From: Bacteroides fragilis NCTC 9343
GTDB lineage: Bacteria > Bacteroidota > Bacteroidia > Bacteroidales > Bacteroidaceae
Assembly: GCF_000025985.1 (NCBI RefSeq)
Contig: NC_003228.3
Span: 3,038,001-3,102,000 of the forward strand
Direction: 5' to 3'
DNA length: 64,000 bases
A program made the position numbers and the translations under genes. The notes under the pieces are model-generated. The model searched no databases. It was not told where the DNA came from and saw only the letters and a list, made by a program, of their open reading frames with translations. Positions 1-8,234 of this stretch are shown here, one piece after another. Position 1 is the first letter of the stretch. Each line of letters opens with the position of its first letter.

Positions 1-155
1 TCACTCACCAGCGAATAGGCATCTTTTTCAATCATCAAGGCCCCGAGCACGGCTTCTTCCAGTTCCGGCGCTTGCGGTTGGATGCGCCCGTAATCATTTA
101 CGGGTTGCACCTTAGACTTAGCAGTACTGCGGGTATTTCTTCTTTGTTCGGCCAT
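1..155 (-). CDS. dnaB: Replicative DNA helicase DnaB, N-terminal fragment
   Basis: The gene runs off the left edge; only the first 51 codons are visible, read from an ATG whose first base is 155. The peptide starts MAEQRRNTRSTAKSKVQP and continues into PQAPELEEAVLGALMIEKDA, which is the conserved opening of the DnaB N-terminal domain (family knowledge). DnaB is the hexameric helicase that unwinds DNA at the replication fork. The basic, Gln/Arg-rich first 20 residues are a typical variable extension. The gene diverges from ispE and has its own -7 element at 219-226. The helicase domain lies outside the window, so nothing can be said about intactness. Confidence 0.88.
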   Translation of the reverse strand, partial: MAEQRRNTRSTAKSKVQPVNDYGRIQPQAPELEEAVLGALMIEKDAYSLVS

Positions 156-218
156 CTGTATTTTATTGAAATATAGAAAATGAATAGTGGATGGCTGCGC
201 ACATCCACAAAATGTAGG

Positions 219-226
219 CAAAGATA
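219..226 (-). promoter_or_regulatory. -7 promoter element of dnaB
   Basis: On the minus strand the bases read TATCTTTG, an exact match to the Bacteroides -7 consensus TAnnTTTG. It lies 63 bases before the dnaB start. No convincing -33 TTTG is seen at the usual 19-21 base spacing. Confidence 0.55.
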
Positions 227-271
227 ATTCTCTATTATCAATTTTCCATTATCAAATCTGAATTATTTATT

Positions 272-279
272 TAACTTTG
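272..279 (+). promoter_or_regulatory. -7 promoter element of ispE
   Basis: TAACTTTG matches the Bacteroides -7 consensus TAnnTTTG. It lies 53 bases before the ispE ATG. The leader that follows contains the 16-base string ATTAATCATTAATCAC (295-310), which recurs before yidC. Confidence 0.5.
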
Positions 280-332
280 CGTCCATTAGACAGCATTAAT
301 CATTAATCACGAATCACTAATAGCCCAAAGAC

Positions 333-1157
333 ATGATTACATTTCCGAATGCCAAAATAAATCTGGGACTGAACATTACCGAGAAACGTCCGGACGGATA
401 CCACAATCTGGAAACTGTATTTTATCCCATACCTCTGGAGGATGCCCTTGAAATCACAATATTAAATGACTCGAAACAAAAATTTGTCCTGCACCAATCC
501 GGCCTGGAAATCAGCGGGGAGCCGGAAACCAACCTGGTAGTAAAGGCATACCTGCTGCTGGAACAGGAATTTCAATTACCTCCGGTAGACATTTATCTAT
601 ATAAACATATTCCTTCGGGTGCCGGTTTGGGAGGTGGCTCGGCAGATGCTGCTTTCATGCTAAAATTGTTGAACGAAAAATTCAATTTACATCTGGCAGA
701 TGAAAAATTGGAAGAGTATGCTGCCATATTAGGAGCTGACTGCGCTTTTTTTATTAAAAACAAACCAACCTTTGCAGAGGGTATCGGCAACATTTTTTCC
801 CCAGTCGATTTATCATTGAAAGGATATCAGTTGGTACTTGTAAAACCGGATGTCTTTGTCTCGACCCGAGACGCCTTTTCACAAATAAAACCTCACTACC
901 CGGATCATTCATTGAAAGAAATTATAAGACGTCCGGTAAGCGAATGGAAAAACTGCATGTTCAATGACTTTGAGAAAAGCGTCTTTCCACAATACCCTGT
1001 CATTGAAGAAATAAAAAAAGAATTGTACAGCAAAGGAGCCATATATGCCGCCATGTCGGGTTCCGGTTCATCTGTTTTCGGATTATTCTCTCCCGAAGAA
1101 AAAATAACGAAAATGGATTTTGAAGCAGCATTCTGTTTCCAAACCGAATTGAAATAA
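333..1157 (+). CDS. ispE: 4-diphosphocytidyl-2-C-methyl-D-erythritol kinase
   Basis: The protein has 274 residues, close to the usual IspE length. It phosphorylates CDP-methylerythritol in the cytoplasmic MEP pathway that makes isoprenoid precursors. The GHMP-kinase ATP-binding glycine loop is seen as [13 protein letters not shown] at residues 94-106. The N-terminal substrate region carries [10 protein letters not shown] (21-30), the likely catalytic aspartate is in GADCAFF near residue 136, and a second glycine-rich loop [10 protein letters not shown] sits near residue 245. The ATG follows a short AT-rich leader without a clear Shine-Dalgarno site. The propeller lipoprotein gene begins 22 bases after the stop and may be co-transcribed. 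Confidence 0.95.
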   Translation: MITFPNAKINLGLNITEKRPDGYHNLETVFYPIPLEDALEITILNDSKQKFVLHQSGLEISGEPETNLVVKAYLLLEQEFQLPPVDIYLYKHIPSGAGLGGGSADAAFMLKLLNEKFNLHLADEKLEEYAAILGADCAFFIKNKPTFAEGIGNIFSPVDLSLKGYQLVLVKPDVFVSTRDAFSQIKPHYPDHSLKEIIRRPVSEWKNCMFNDFEKSVFPQYPVIEEIKKELYSKGAIYAAMSGSGSSVFGLFSPEEKITKMDFEAAFCFQTELK

Positions 1158-1179
1158 TCTGATCATAAAATATAATACC

Positions 1180-2424
1180 ATGAAAAACTACTTAATAACG
1201 TATAGTTGTGCCATGTTTCTATTAGCCTCTTGCGGATCTCCATCCCAACAGCCAAAAGCACCGGGACAGATAGATATTGCCGGAAAAATAGAGAGCCTGA
1301 CGGAACTTAAAGCATCTGATTTTATCAAAGAGATCAACTATGTGGCATTGGAGACTACAGACAGTTGTTTAGTAAACGAGAATCCTAATATACAGGTTTT
1401 CAAAAATAACATTATTGTAAATACAAACAAACAATGTTTGGTTTTCGATAAAGACAGTGGTAAATTTCTGCGTTCTATCGGTCATATAGGTAATGACCCG
1501 GGAGGATACAGCGAAGCAACCTTCTGGATTGACGATATAACAGGAGAACTGTATTTCATAGGATGGAACGGTACTCTTATGCGATACGACCTGCAAGGCA
1601 ACTACTTGGGCGACGTCAAGGTTGCCCCAAACCTGGGAGTAAGAAATCCTGCTTGTTTTGTTTTCACAGATTCATTAATTGTCAGTCACCAATTGAGTCT
1701 CCTGCCAATACAAGGAAATGAAAAGAAATCTCCTTTCCTACTTCTTGACAAACAAGGAAATGTGATAGATAGTATCCCTTCTTTACTCCCAGTTATACCT
1801 GTCACCACTAATGTAGTACGATTAAACATATTAAAAAGTGAAAAAGCACGGGAGCTTTACGGTAATATAGGAGTTCATGGTATGATGACAGCATACTTTA
1901 ATAATGATGACGCAATTGAATCACCACGAGTGCTTTCAACACTATGGAAACATAACGGAAAAGTACGATTTAAAGAGGCATATCTGGACACAATCTATAC
2001 TTTATCCGAAAATAAATTATCTCCTTATCTGATTTTCAATACAGGCAAGTATCATTATCCGGCAGAAGAAAGATATCAGCAAAAAGAAAATGACGAAAGA
2101 GTCAAGATCGACTATGTGATGGAAAGTACCACTCTGATCATCTTCCAGTTCAGACAACGAGGAGAAGTGTATACCGGTATATATAATAAAGATACTCAAA
2201 TAACTCAAATAGCCAAAGGACAGAATTTTGTAAACGATATCGATCATTTTATGCCATTAAATCCTCGGAATTGTAATACTGACAATGAATATGTAGATCT
2301 CGTTCAGGCAAACACTATACTGGAATGGATGGAAGAACATCCGGAAGTAAATCCAGAAGGCAAATTCTCTTTCATCAAAGGAATAAATGAAGAATCCAAT
2401 CCGGTCGTTATCTTAATGAAATAG
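1180..2424 (+). CDS. Six-bladed beta-propeller lipoprotein (paralog 1)
   Basis: This 414-residue protein starts with a lipoprotein signal (MKNYLITYSCAMFLLASC) whose modified cysteine would be residue 18, so it should be an envelope lipoprotein. The body matches the Bacteroides six-bladed beta-propeller family (the old DUF5128 group) in style: early motif YVALETTDSCL, repeated blades of the form LVFDKDSGKFLRSIGHIGNDPGGY, and a C-terminus ending NEESNPVVILMK. The function of these proteins is not established; the fold suggests binding rather than catalysis. The next gene is a clear tandem paralog with the same N- and C-terminal motifs. Codon use and base composition look like the surrounding genes. 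Confidence 0.8.
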   Translation: MKNYLITYSCAMFLLASCGSPSQQPKAPGQIDIAGKIESLTELKASDFIKEINYVALETTDSCLVNENPNIQVFKNNIIVNTNKQCLVFDKDSGKFLRSIGHIGNDPGGYSEATFWIDDITGELYFIGWNGTLMRYDLQGNYLGDVKVAPNLGVRNPACFVFTDSLIVSHQLSLLPIQGNEKKSPFLLLDKQGNVIDSIPSLLPVIPVTTNVVRLNILKSEKARELYGNIGVHGMMTAYFNNDDAIESPRVLSTLWKHNGKVRFKEAYLDTIYTLSENKLSPYLIFNTGKYHYPAEERYQQKENDERVKIDYVMESTTLIIFQFRQRGEVYTGIYNKDTQITQIAKGQNFVNDIDHFMPLNPRNCNTDNEYVDLVQANTILEWMEEHPEVNPEGKFSFIKGINEESNPVVILMK

Positions 2425-2440
2425 ATCATAAAACAATAAC

Positions 2441-2501
2441 AAACTAAATATTTTGGTTATTTAACTGCATATAATAGTTTAATCACTAAAATATTTAGTT
2501 T
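2441..2501. repeat. AT-rich inverted repeat between the two propeller genes
   Basis: Two perfect 14-base arms (2441-2454 and 2488-2501, reading AAACTAAATATTTT and its complement) are separated by 33 bases. This dyad fills the gap between the tandem paralogs. It could end transcription, stabilise the upstream mRNA, or be an operator; the sequence alone does not decide. Confidence 0.5.
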
Positions 2502-2557
2502 ATTTGTCCTTCATAACAAACAACAGGTATTTTACGACCTGATTAAATGATAAAAAC

Positions 2558-3817
2558 ATGAAGAGACAAATTGTATCATGCGGCATTTTTGCTATGCTAT
2601 TGTTAGCCTCCTGCAATGGAGCGCAGCAAACCTCTGAAGTCGATCTGATAGATATTGCCGGAGGAATGGAGAAACTGACAGAACTAAAAGTATCTGATCT
2701 CGGGAAAACAATCCGATACATTCCTTTAGAAACAACGGACTCCTGCCTGATCGGAGATTTTCCTAATATCAAACTTCTGGATGATAAAATTATGGTCTAT
2801 AACGGCAAACAGTGTTTGCTGTTTGACAAAGAAACCGGAAAGTTTATTTGTTCTGTAGGGCACAGAGGAGACGATCCTGAAGCTTATAGCAGTACTTGCG
2901 GATATCTGAATCCCAAAAACCAATTATTGTATTTTAATCGCGATCCCAACCAATTGGTAAAATATAACCAAAAAGGAAATTTCGCAGGAGTCATCACCAT
3001 CCCTTCGCCGGAAACTTCAACGGGCAATATACAAATAAACCGTCCCGGAATGAATGGGTTTGTATTCTCTGATTCCATTATTATAGGGCATTATGTAGGA
3101 GGATTAGGACAAAGATGTCCCAGTTCGGTATTATATTTCTCTGATAAAGGTAATTACATAGATACGATCCCGAATATCATTCCCGAATTAGGAACAGGAC
3201 AGGTTGGAGACATCAACAACATTTCGGTACGCAAGGGATTCGGACTGTTAGAAGGCATTATTCAAATACAGTATAACAACGGAAAACAAAGTATCTGTGT
3301 ACCCGGATATACGGCACTGTGGAAGTGTAATGACGAAATCCGATTCAAAGAATTATTTACCGACACCATCTACACATTGAAACACAATCAGCTGGAAAAG
3401 TACATAATATTCAATACCGGTAAATATTACTGGCCGGCTTCCGAACGTACGCTTACAGACAATAACAGTGACCGAATTATGATCAGCTATGCAATCGAGA
3501 ATGACAAGTTACTCTATTTCCAGTTCATCAGAGGGCTTTACACAGACAAACACATCTTGTACAATGGAATTTATGACAAAAATACAAAAGTGACTAATAT
3601 AGCTTTAGCTGAAAATAATTTCGTTGATGACTTGACCCATTTTATGCCTTTTACTCCCAGCTTTCTTAATGAAAAAGGTGAATGTGCCTCTTTGGTTCAA
3701 GCTGCTGACATTCTTACTTGGCTAGAGGAACATCCGGAAGTCAAAATAGAAAAAGAACTAGGCGTCCTGAAGAATTTGAATGAAGAATCCAACCCGGTAG
3801 TAGTATTGGTAAAATAA
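2558..3817 (+). CDS. Six-bladed beta-propeller lipoprotein (paralog 2)
   Basis: This 419-residue lipoprotein has its lipobox cysteine at residue 19 (LLLASC). It is a clear paralog of the gene at 1180-2424: both carry IDIAG, LETTDSCL, a KQCL(L/V)FDK segment, the TDTIYTL motif, an IFNTGKY motif, a C-terminal LEEHPEV-type segment and a NEESNPVV ending. The family is the Bacteroides six-bladed beta-propeller lipoproteins, whose ligands are unknown. The pair looks like a local duplication followed by divergence, mostly in the middle blades. A strong terminator follows the stop codon directly. Confidence 0.8.
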   Translation: MKRQIVSCGIFAMLLLASCNGAQQTSEVDLIDIAGGMEKLTELKVSDLGKTIRYIPLETTDSCLIGDFPNIKLLDDKIMVYNGKQCLLFDKETGKFICSVGHRGDDPEAYSSTCGYLNPKNQLLYFNRDPNQLVKYNQKGNFAGVITIPSPETSTGNIQINRPGMNGFVFSDSIIIGHYVGGLGQRCPSSVLYFSDKGNYIDTIPNIIPELGTGQVGDINNISVRKGFGLLEGIIQIQYNNGKQSICVPGYTALWKCNDEIRFKELFTDTIYTLKHNQLEKYIIFNTGKYYWPASERTLTDNNSDRIMISYAIENDKLLYFQFIRGLYTDKHILYNGIYDKNTKVTNIALAENNFVDDLTHFMPFTPSFLNEKGECASLVQAADILTWLEEHPEVKIEKELGVLKNLNEESNPVVVLVK

Positions 3818-3822
3818 TAACG

Positions 3823-3861
3823 ACTCTCCTCTTTGAACTCCTTCAAAGAGGAGAGTTTTTT
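3823..3861 (+). terminator. Rho-independent terminator after the propeller pair
   Basis: A perfect 15-bp stem (3823-3837 with 3842-3856) encloses a 4-base loop and is followed by a run of T to 3861. It starts 5 bases after the second propeller gene. Confidence 0.9.
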
Positions 3862-3913
3862 CTATCCAATAGTCAGACAAAATAAAATCTCATAGATAAA
3901 ATAAAGTTTATAA

Positions 3914-3950
3914 TAAAAAAAACAGTACCACGACTCACGTCGTAGTACTG
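3914..3950 (-). terminator. Rho-independent terminator downstream of galE
   Basis: On the minus strand, arms 3939-3950 and 3923-3934 pair with a TCAC/GTGA loop and one internal mismatch. A run of eight T follows on the minus strand (3915-3922). It lies about 190 bases beyond the galE stop, leaving a long 3' untranslated region. Confidence 0.8.
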
Positions 3951-4141
3951 TCACAACACAAACACAAAATAAAACACGACAAAACTACTATGCAATCTTA
4001 CCTGTCTATGCCGGGGAGGCATAAGTACTAATTATGGATATTCACATACACATAAACAGCTTCAGGCCGATTTGCATCCTATAAACAAATGTATAAAAAC
4101 ATTTGTTCATGTCTTATATGTTAATTAAAACAATATCTTAT

Positions 4142-5176
4142 TTATTGGATACCTCTTTCACGAAGTTTCAACTGCCATGCCCAAGCAGAACGCAGTGTAT
4201 CTTCCAGAGTTTCCTGAGCTTTCCAACCCAATTCATTGTTCGCATAATCAGGGTTAGCCCATACCTTTTCAATATCACCGGCACGACGTCCAACAATCTG
4301 ATAGTTCAGTTTTACGCCGGTAGCTTTCTCAAATCCGTTGATCAGTTCAAGAACTGAAACTCCACGTCCTGTACCGATATTGAAAGTTTCAACTTTATCT
4401 TTTTGTTTCTTTTCAAGAATACGTGCAATAGCAATTACGTGTGCTTTAGCAAGATCGACTACATTGATAAAGTCACGGATACATGAACCGTCAGGTGTAT
4501 CATAATCATCACCGAAGACACTCAATTTTTCGCGAATCCCGATAGCAGTCTGAGTTAAATACGGAATAAGATTTTGAGGTACGCCATTAGGAAGTTCTCC
4601 TAACAATGCTGTCGGATGAGCACCAATCGGATTAAAATAACGCAGTAAAATTGCATTAATCGGAGCACCGGAAGCTACTGTATCTCTAACAATCTCTTCA
4701 TTAATCTGTTTGGTATTTCCATAAGGAGAAGTAGCTTTCTTTATCGGAGCATTCTCTGTTACAGGCAATTCATCCGGTTCACCATATACAGTACATGAAG
4801 AAGAGAATACAATGCCCTCAATGCCATGTTTAGGCATTAATTCAAGCAAGTTAATTAAAGAAACGAGGTTGTTGCGATAATAAAGCAATGGTTTTTCTAC
4901 AGACTCACCTACTGCCTTGCTGGCCGCAAAGTGGATAATCGCTTTAATACCTTTATATTTATTGAACACGGCATCTAAACCGTCAAAATCCAAGCAATCC
5001 AGTTTCTCGAAAACAGGACGAATACCTGATACCTTTTCGATATTATCTACGACATCAGCATTTGAATTAGATAAATTATCAATGATGATTACTTCGTATC
5101 CACTGTTTTGCAGCTCTACCACAGTATGAGAGCCGATATACCCGGTTCCGCCTGTTACTAAAATTCTTTCTTTCAT
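4142..5176 (-). CDS. galE: UDP-glucose 4-epimerase
   Basis: The 344-residue protein is an extended short-chain dehydrogenase. The NAD-binding loop TGGTGYIGS is at residues 8-16 with G9, G12 and G15. The catalytic set is visible as the serine/threonine stretch FSSSCTVYG (124-132) and Y152-x3-K156. GalE interconverts UDP-glucose and UDP-galactose in the cytoplasm, feeding galactose use and surface polysaccharide synthesis. The length and the C-terminal region (NIGTGRGVSVLELI, then the VGRRAGDIEKVWANP segment) agree with bacterial GalE. It is a single-gene unit with its own promoter element and a terminator. Confidence 0.95.
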   Translation of the reverse strand: MKERILVTGGTGYIGSHTVVELQNSGYEVIIIDNLSNSNADVVDNIEKVSGIRPVFEKLDCLDFDGLDAVFNKYKGIKAIIHFAASKAVGESVEKPLLYYRNNLVSLINLLELMPKHGIEGIVFSSSCTVYGEPDELPVTENAPIKKATSPYGNTKQINEEIVRDTVASGAPINAILLRYFNPIGAHPTALLGELPNGVPQNLIPYLTQTAIGIREKLSVFGDDYDTPDGSCIRDFINVVDLAKAHVIAIARILEKKQKDKVETFNIGTGRGVSVLELINGFEKATGVKLNYQIVGRRAGDIEKVWANPDYANNELGWKAQETLEDTLRSAWAWQLKLRERGIQ

Positions 5177-5222
5177 AACGTGTATAATGGTTAGTTTTTT
5201 CGGTTTACTTGTAAAGTGTTTG

Positions 5223-5230
5223 CAAATGTA
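5223..5230 (-). promoter_or_regulatory. -7 promoter element of galE
   Basis: The minus strand reads TACATTTG, an exact TAnnTTTG match, 46 bases before the galE ATG. A TTTG-like -33 candidate lies slightly further upstream than the ideal spacing. Confidence 0.5.
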
Positions 5231-5307
5231 ACAAAATTAATTTAGATAAATGCACAAAAAACGAATATTATTTCATAGCGCAAACAGGGATTAAGACAAA
5301 ATAACAG

Positions 5308-5352
5308 AAAAAGCGGCGGAAGAACTACCCCACCGGTAGCCTATCCGCCGCT
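5308..5352 (-). terminator. Terminator of the rnf operon
   Basis: The minus strand forms a GC-rich stem, 5344-5352 with 5312-5320 (AGCGGCGGA and complement), with a second inner CTACCGG/CCGGTAG-like pairing. T residues follow. It lies 28 bases beyond the rnfA stop. Confidence 0.85.
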
Positions 5353-5380
5353 CCATCCTTCAGTTGTTTGTCGTCAGGAT

Positions 5381-5953
5381 TTATACAACTCCGGAGAATC
5401 CCATAAATGCCATAGCCAGCAATCCGGCTGTAATTAAAGCAATCGGAGTACCTTTCATTCCTTCGGGAATTTTCACAAGACTCATCTGCTCACGGAGTCC
5501 GGCGAAAAGTACCAGGGCCAGACCGAAACCAATAGCAGTAGAGAATGCATATACAACACCCGTCAGTAGGTCATAATCTTTTTGGATAACAAGAATTGCC
5601 ACACCCAAGATACAACAATTCGTTGTAATCAAGGGAAGGAATACGCCCAATGCCTGATAAAGTGCGGGAGAAACTTTCTTCAGAATAATTTCTACCATCT
5701 GCACCAATGCAGCGATAACCAAGATAAACGTGATAGTCTGCAAGTACTGCAACCCGAAGGCATCGAGTACAAACTTCTGGATCAGGAACGTTACGATCGT
5801 AGCAATGGTAAGCACGAAAGCTACCGCTGCACTCATACCCAATGCAGTATCCACCTTCTTGGAAACACCCAAGAAAGGACAGATTCCCAGAAATTGCGAC
5901 AACACAATGTTATTAACAAAGATTGCCGAGATAAATATCAATATATATTCCAT
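5381..5953 (-). CDS. rnfA: Rnf electron transport complex subunit RnfA
   Basis: RnfA is a 190-residue integral membrane subunit with about six membrane segments. The opening MEYILIFISAIFVNNIVLSQ and the FLGICPFLGVSKK stretch are the family signature. In the Rnf complex, RnfA and RnfE form an inverted-topology pair in the membrane that (from published complex structures) holds an iron-sulfur centre; the cysteine in GICPFLG fits that role. It is the last gene of the operon, 13 bases after rnfE and before the terminator. Confidence 0.95.
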   Translation of the reverse strand: MEYILIFISAIFVNNIVLSQFLGICPFLGVSKKVDTALGMSAAVAFVLTIATIVTFLIQKFVLDAFGLQYLQTITFILVIAALVQMVEIILKKVSPALYQALGVFLPLITTNCCILGVAILVIQKDYDLLTGVVYAFSTAIGFGLALVLFAGLREQMSLVKIPEGMKGTPIALITAGLLAMAFMGFSGVV

Positions 5954-5966
5954 AATCGTTTATATT

Positions 5967-6554
5967 TTAATTCGCTTTCTTAAGGCTGTTAATCAACGCA
6001 ATCAGATATCCCAATGCGATAAACGCACCCGGAGCAAGCACAAAGACAAGCATACCGTATTCTTCCGGAATGATTGACAAGTTGAATACCTTGCCTGTAC
6101 CCAGGAACTCACGAACAGCTCCCAGCAATGTAAGGGCAATTGTAAAGCCCAATCCCATACCGATTCCGTCGAACATAGAAGAAAGTGCATTATTCTTGGC
6201 TGCAAATGCTTCTGCACGTCCCAACACAATGCAGTTCACAACAATCAATGGAATAAAAAGTCCCAATGTAGCGTACAGTCCGGGTACATATGCTTGCATT
6301 ACCATCTGAAGCAAAGTCACAAAAGATGCAATGACTACAATGAATGACGGAATACGCACCATGTCCGGAATCAGGTTCTTTATCAATGAAATCACTACAT
6401 TGGAACAGATCAATACAAACATAGTGGCAAGCCCCATACCCATACCATTTATGGCCGAGGAAGTCGTACCGAGTGTAGGACACATACCAAGCAGGAGCAC
6501 AAATGTCGGATTCTCTTTAACAATCCCATTCATTAATACTTTAAAGTTATTCAT
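5967..6554 (-). CDS. rnfE: Rnf electron transport complex subunit RnfE
   Basis: This 195-residue membrane protein is the RnfE/NqrD-type partner of RnfA. It has the expected motif NPTFVLLLGMCPTLGTTSS near the N-terminus, whose cysteine mirrors the RnfA one, and the VNCIVLGRAEAFA segment in the middle. About six membrane spans are seen. It lies 17 bases after rnfG and 13 bases before rnfA in the seven-gene operon. Confidence 0.95.
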   Translation of the reverse strand: MNNFKVLMNGIVKENPTFVLLLGMCPTLGTTSSAINGMGMGLATMFVLICSNVVISLIKNLIPDMVRIPSFIVVIASFVTLLQMVMQAYVPGLYATLGLFIPLIVVNCIVLGRAEAFAAKNNALSSMFDGIGMGLGFTIALTLLGAVREFLGTGKVFNLSIIPEEYGMLVFVLAPGAFIALGYLIALINSLKKAN

Positions 6555-6571
6555 ATCTTTATACTCCTTTC

Positions 6572-7240
6572 TTATTTAATGACTACTGAATCGACAATCG
6601 CAGTTTCGGACTTCTGCACAGCTTTCTGCGAAGCACCGGTCGTACCATTAGCACCGCCATCGCCTTTATAAGCACCATAGGCAGCATTCACAGCATTCAA
6701 AAATGCACGTGAAGTGATAGTAGAAGCAGTAATGGCATCTACCTGTCCGCCGTCTTTACTTACAGTCAGCGGTTGCTCACCCGGATTCATTCCCTTAATG
6801 CTGCCTTTGTTTCCTTCTTTGAACCAGTCGGCTGCCTTGGAACCAAGTCCCGGAGTTTCGGCATGTGACAACAAAGAATAGTTGTAGATTTTACCTTCAG
6901 CATCAAAACCAACAAGTACTTTCAATTCTCCGCCAAATCCCATCGACTTGGCTTCTACTGCTGTTCCTACCCATTGATCTCCGTTTTTAGCCGGATAAAT
7001 GATAAAGTCAACAATCTTCTTGCCATCTTTCTCACTAAACACGGTATCACACTCTGCGACCGGATTATTTGTAAATTCGGGCAAAACTTCTTTTAAAGCT
7101 TCATTCAATGTCTTCGCATTCGCCTCTGCAATGGGACCTTTAGTCAACTCATTCACATAAGCCAGCAAAGCTACCGAGATAGCTGTTACTCCGGTGAGTA
7201 CCAGCAACATATTTTTCAATGATGATTCTAACTTTTTCAT
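6572..7240 (-). CDS. rnfG: Rnf electron transport complex subunit RnfG
   Basis: The chosen ATG is at 7240, giving 222 residues beginning MKKLESSLKNMLLVLTGVTA. It overlaps the rnfD stop in an ATGA arrangement and has GGAGG-like bases upstream; the open frame extends 13 codons further into rnfD but that start is unlikely. One N-terminal membrane anchor is followed by a periplasmic FMN-binding domain. The flavinylation motif is seen as DAITASTITSR, with Thr176 the predicted FMN-linked residue. RnfG passes electrons on the outer face of the inner membrane. Confidence 0.93.
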   Translation of the reverse strand: MKKLESSLKNMLLVLTGVTAISVALLAYVNELTKGPIAEANAKTLNEALKEVLPEFTNNPVAECDTVFSEKDGKKIVDFIIYPAKNGDQWVGTAVEAKSMGFGGELKVLVGFDAEGKIYNYSLLSHAETPGLGSKAADWFKEGNKGSIKGMNPGEQPLTVSKDGGQVDAITASTITSRAFLNAVNAAYGAYKGDGGANGTTGASQKAVQKSETAIVDSVVIK

Positions 7241-8229
7241 TTCTTCTTCGCTACCTCCCCAAAGCGTTTTGGTTTGCAATACGTATTGATTAGCGGAGTG
7301 AATGCATTCATAATCAGAATAGCAAACGACATACCTTCCGGATATGCACCAAACAGACGGATAACAACTGTCAGCAAACCGATGCAGACACCATAAATCA
7401 ACATACCTTTTTTACTCATCGGAGAGGTGACATAGTCTGTTGCCATAAAGATAGCACCCAGCATCAGGCCTCCCGAAAGCAACTGGATCACCGGAGAAAC
7501 ATAAGCTTCGGGATTTGCCAGATGCATGATACCGGAAAATACAAATACAGTAACCAGAATGGATACAGGGATATGCCATGTAATGATTCTCTTCCATAAC
7601 ATATAAAGAAGACCCAAAATCAGGGCAGCAGCACTCACTTCACCCAGACATCCACCATTGTTACCAATAAACAGACTCCAAGCATCGGGCAGTTGACCAA
7701 AAGCCGAGACATCCCCATGAATAGCCTGTTTCATCAATGCCAAAGGAGTGGCGGCAGTAGTAGCATCGGTATAAGCAGTCAACTGACCGACCACCGGCCA
7801 GGAAGTCATCTGTACCGGGAATGACAATAACAGAAACACACGCCCTGCCAGTGCCGGGTTAAACGGATTGTTCCCCAAGCCGCCAAATGACATCTTACCG
7901 ACACCAATAGCAAACAAAGCACCTAAAATAATAATCCATACAGGTAAGTTAGACGGTAGATTGAACGCCAGCAACACTCCCGTGATGACAGCAGAACCGT
8001 CACAAATAGTAGTGGTTTCTTTCTTCAGCAAGAACTTACCGATTGCCCATTCAAAAAACAAACAGGCTATCACAGAAGTAGCTGTGACAATCAGTGCACC
8101 CAGTCCGAAATATACGAGCGAAACGATAAAGGCAGGAATCAGCGCAATCAGCACACCGTACATATTCTTTTGTACGCTGTCTCCACCATGAACGTGAGGC
8201 GATAATGATACAATTAATTTATTTTCCAT
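7237..8229 (-). CDS. rnfD: Rnf electron transport complex subunit RnfD
   Basis: RnfD is a 330-residue membrane subunit related to NqrB. It has about ten hydrophobic segments. The covalent FMN site is seen as TTAATPLALM with Thr161 the likely attachment residue, followed by the conserved NNPFNPALAGR segment earlier at about 120-130. RnfD forms part of the ion-translocating core. It follows rnfC by 5 bases and overlaps rnfG by 4 bases, which points to translational coupling. Confidence 0.95.
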   Translation of the reverse strand: MENKLIVSLSPHVHGGDSVQKNMYGVLIALIPAFIVSLVYFGLGALIVTATSVIACLFFEWAIGKFLLKKETTTICDGSAVITGVLLAFNLPSNLPVWIIILGALFAIGVGKMSFGGLGNNPFNPALAGRVFLLLSFPVQMTSWPVVGQLTAYTDATTAATPLALMKQAIHGDVSAFGQLPDAWSLFIGNNGGCLGEVSAAALILGLLYMLWKRIITWHIPVSILVTVFVFSGIMHLANPEAYVSPVIQLLSGGLMLGAIFMATDYVTSPMSKKGMLIYGVCIGLLTVVIRLFGAYPEGMSFAILIMNAFTPLINTYCKPKRFGEVAKKK

Positions 8230-8234
8230 ACTTA

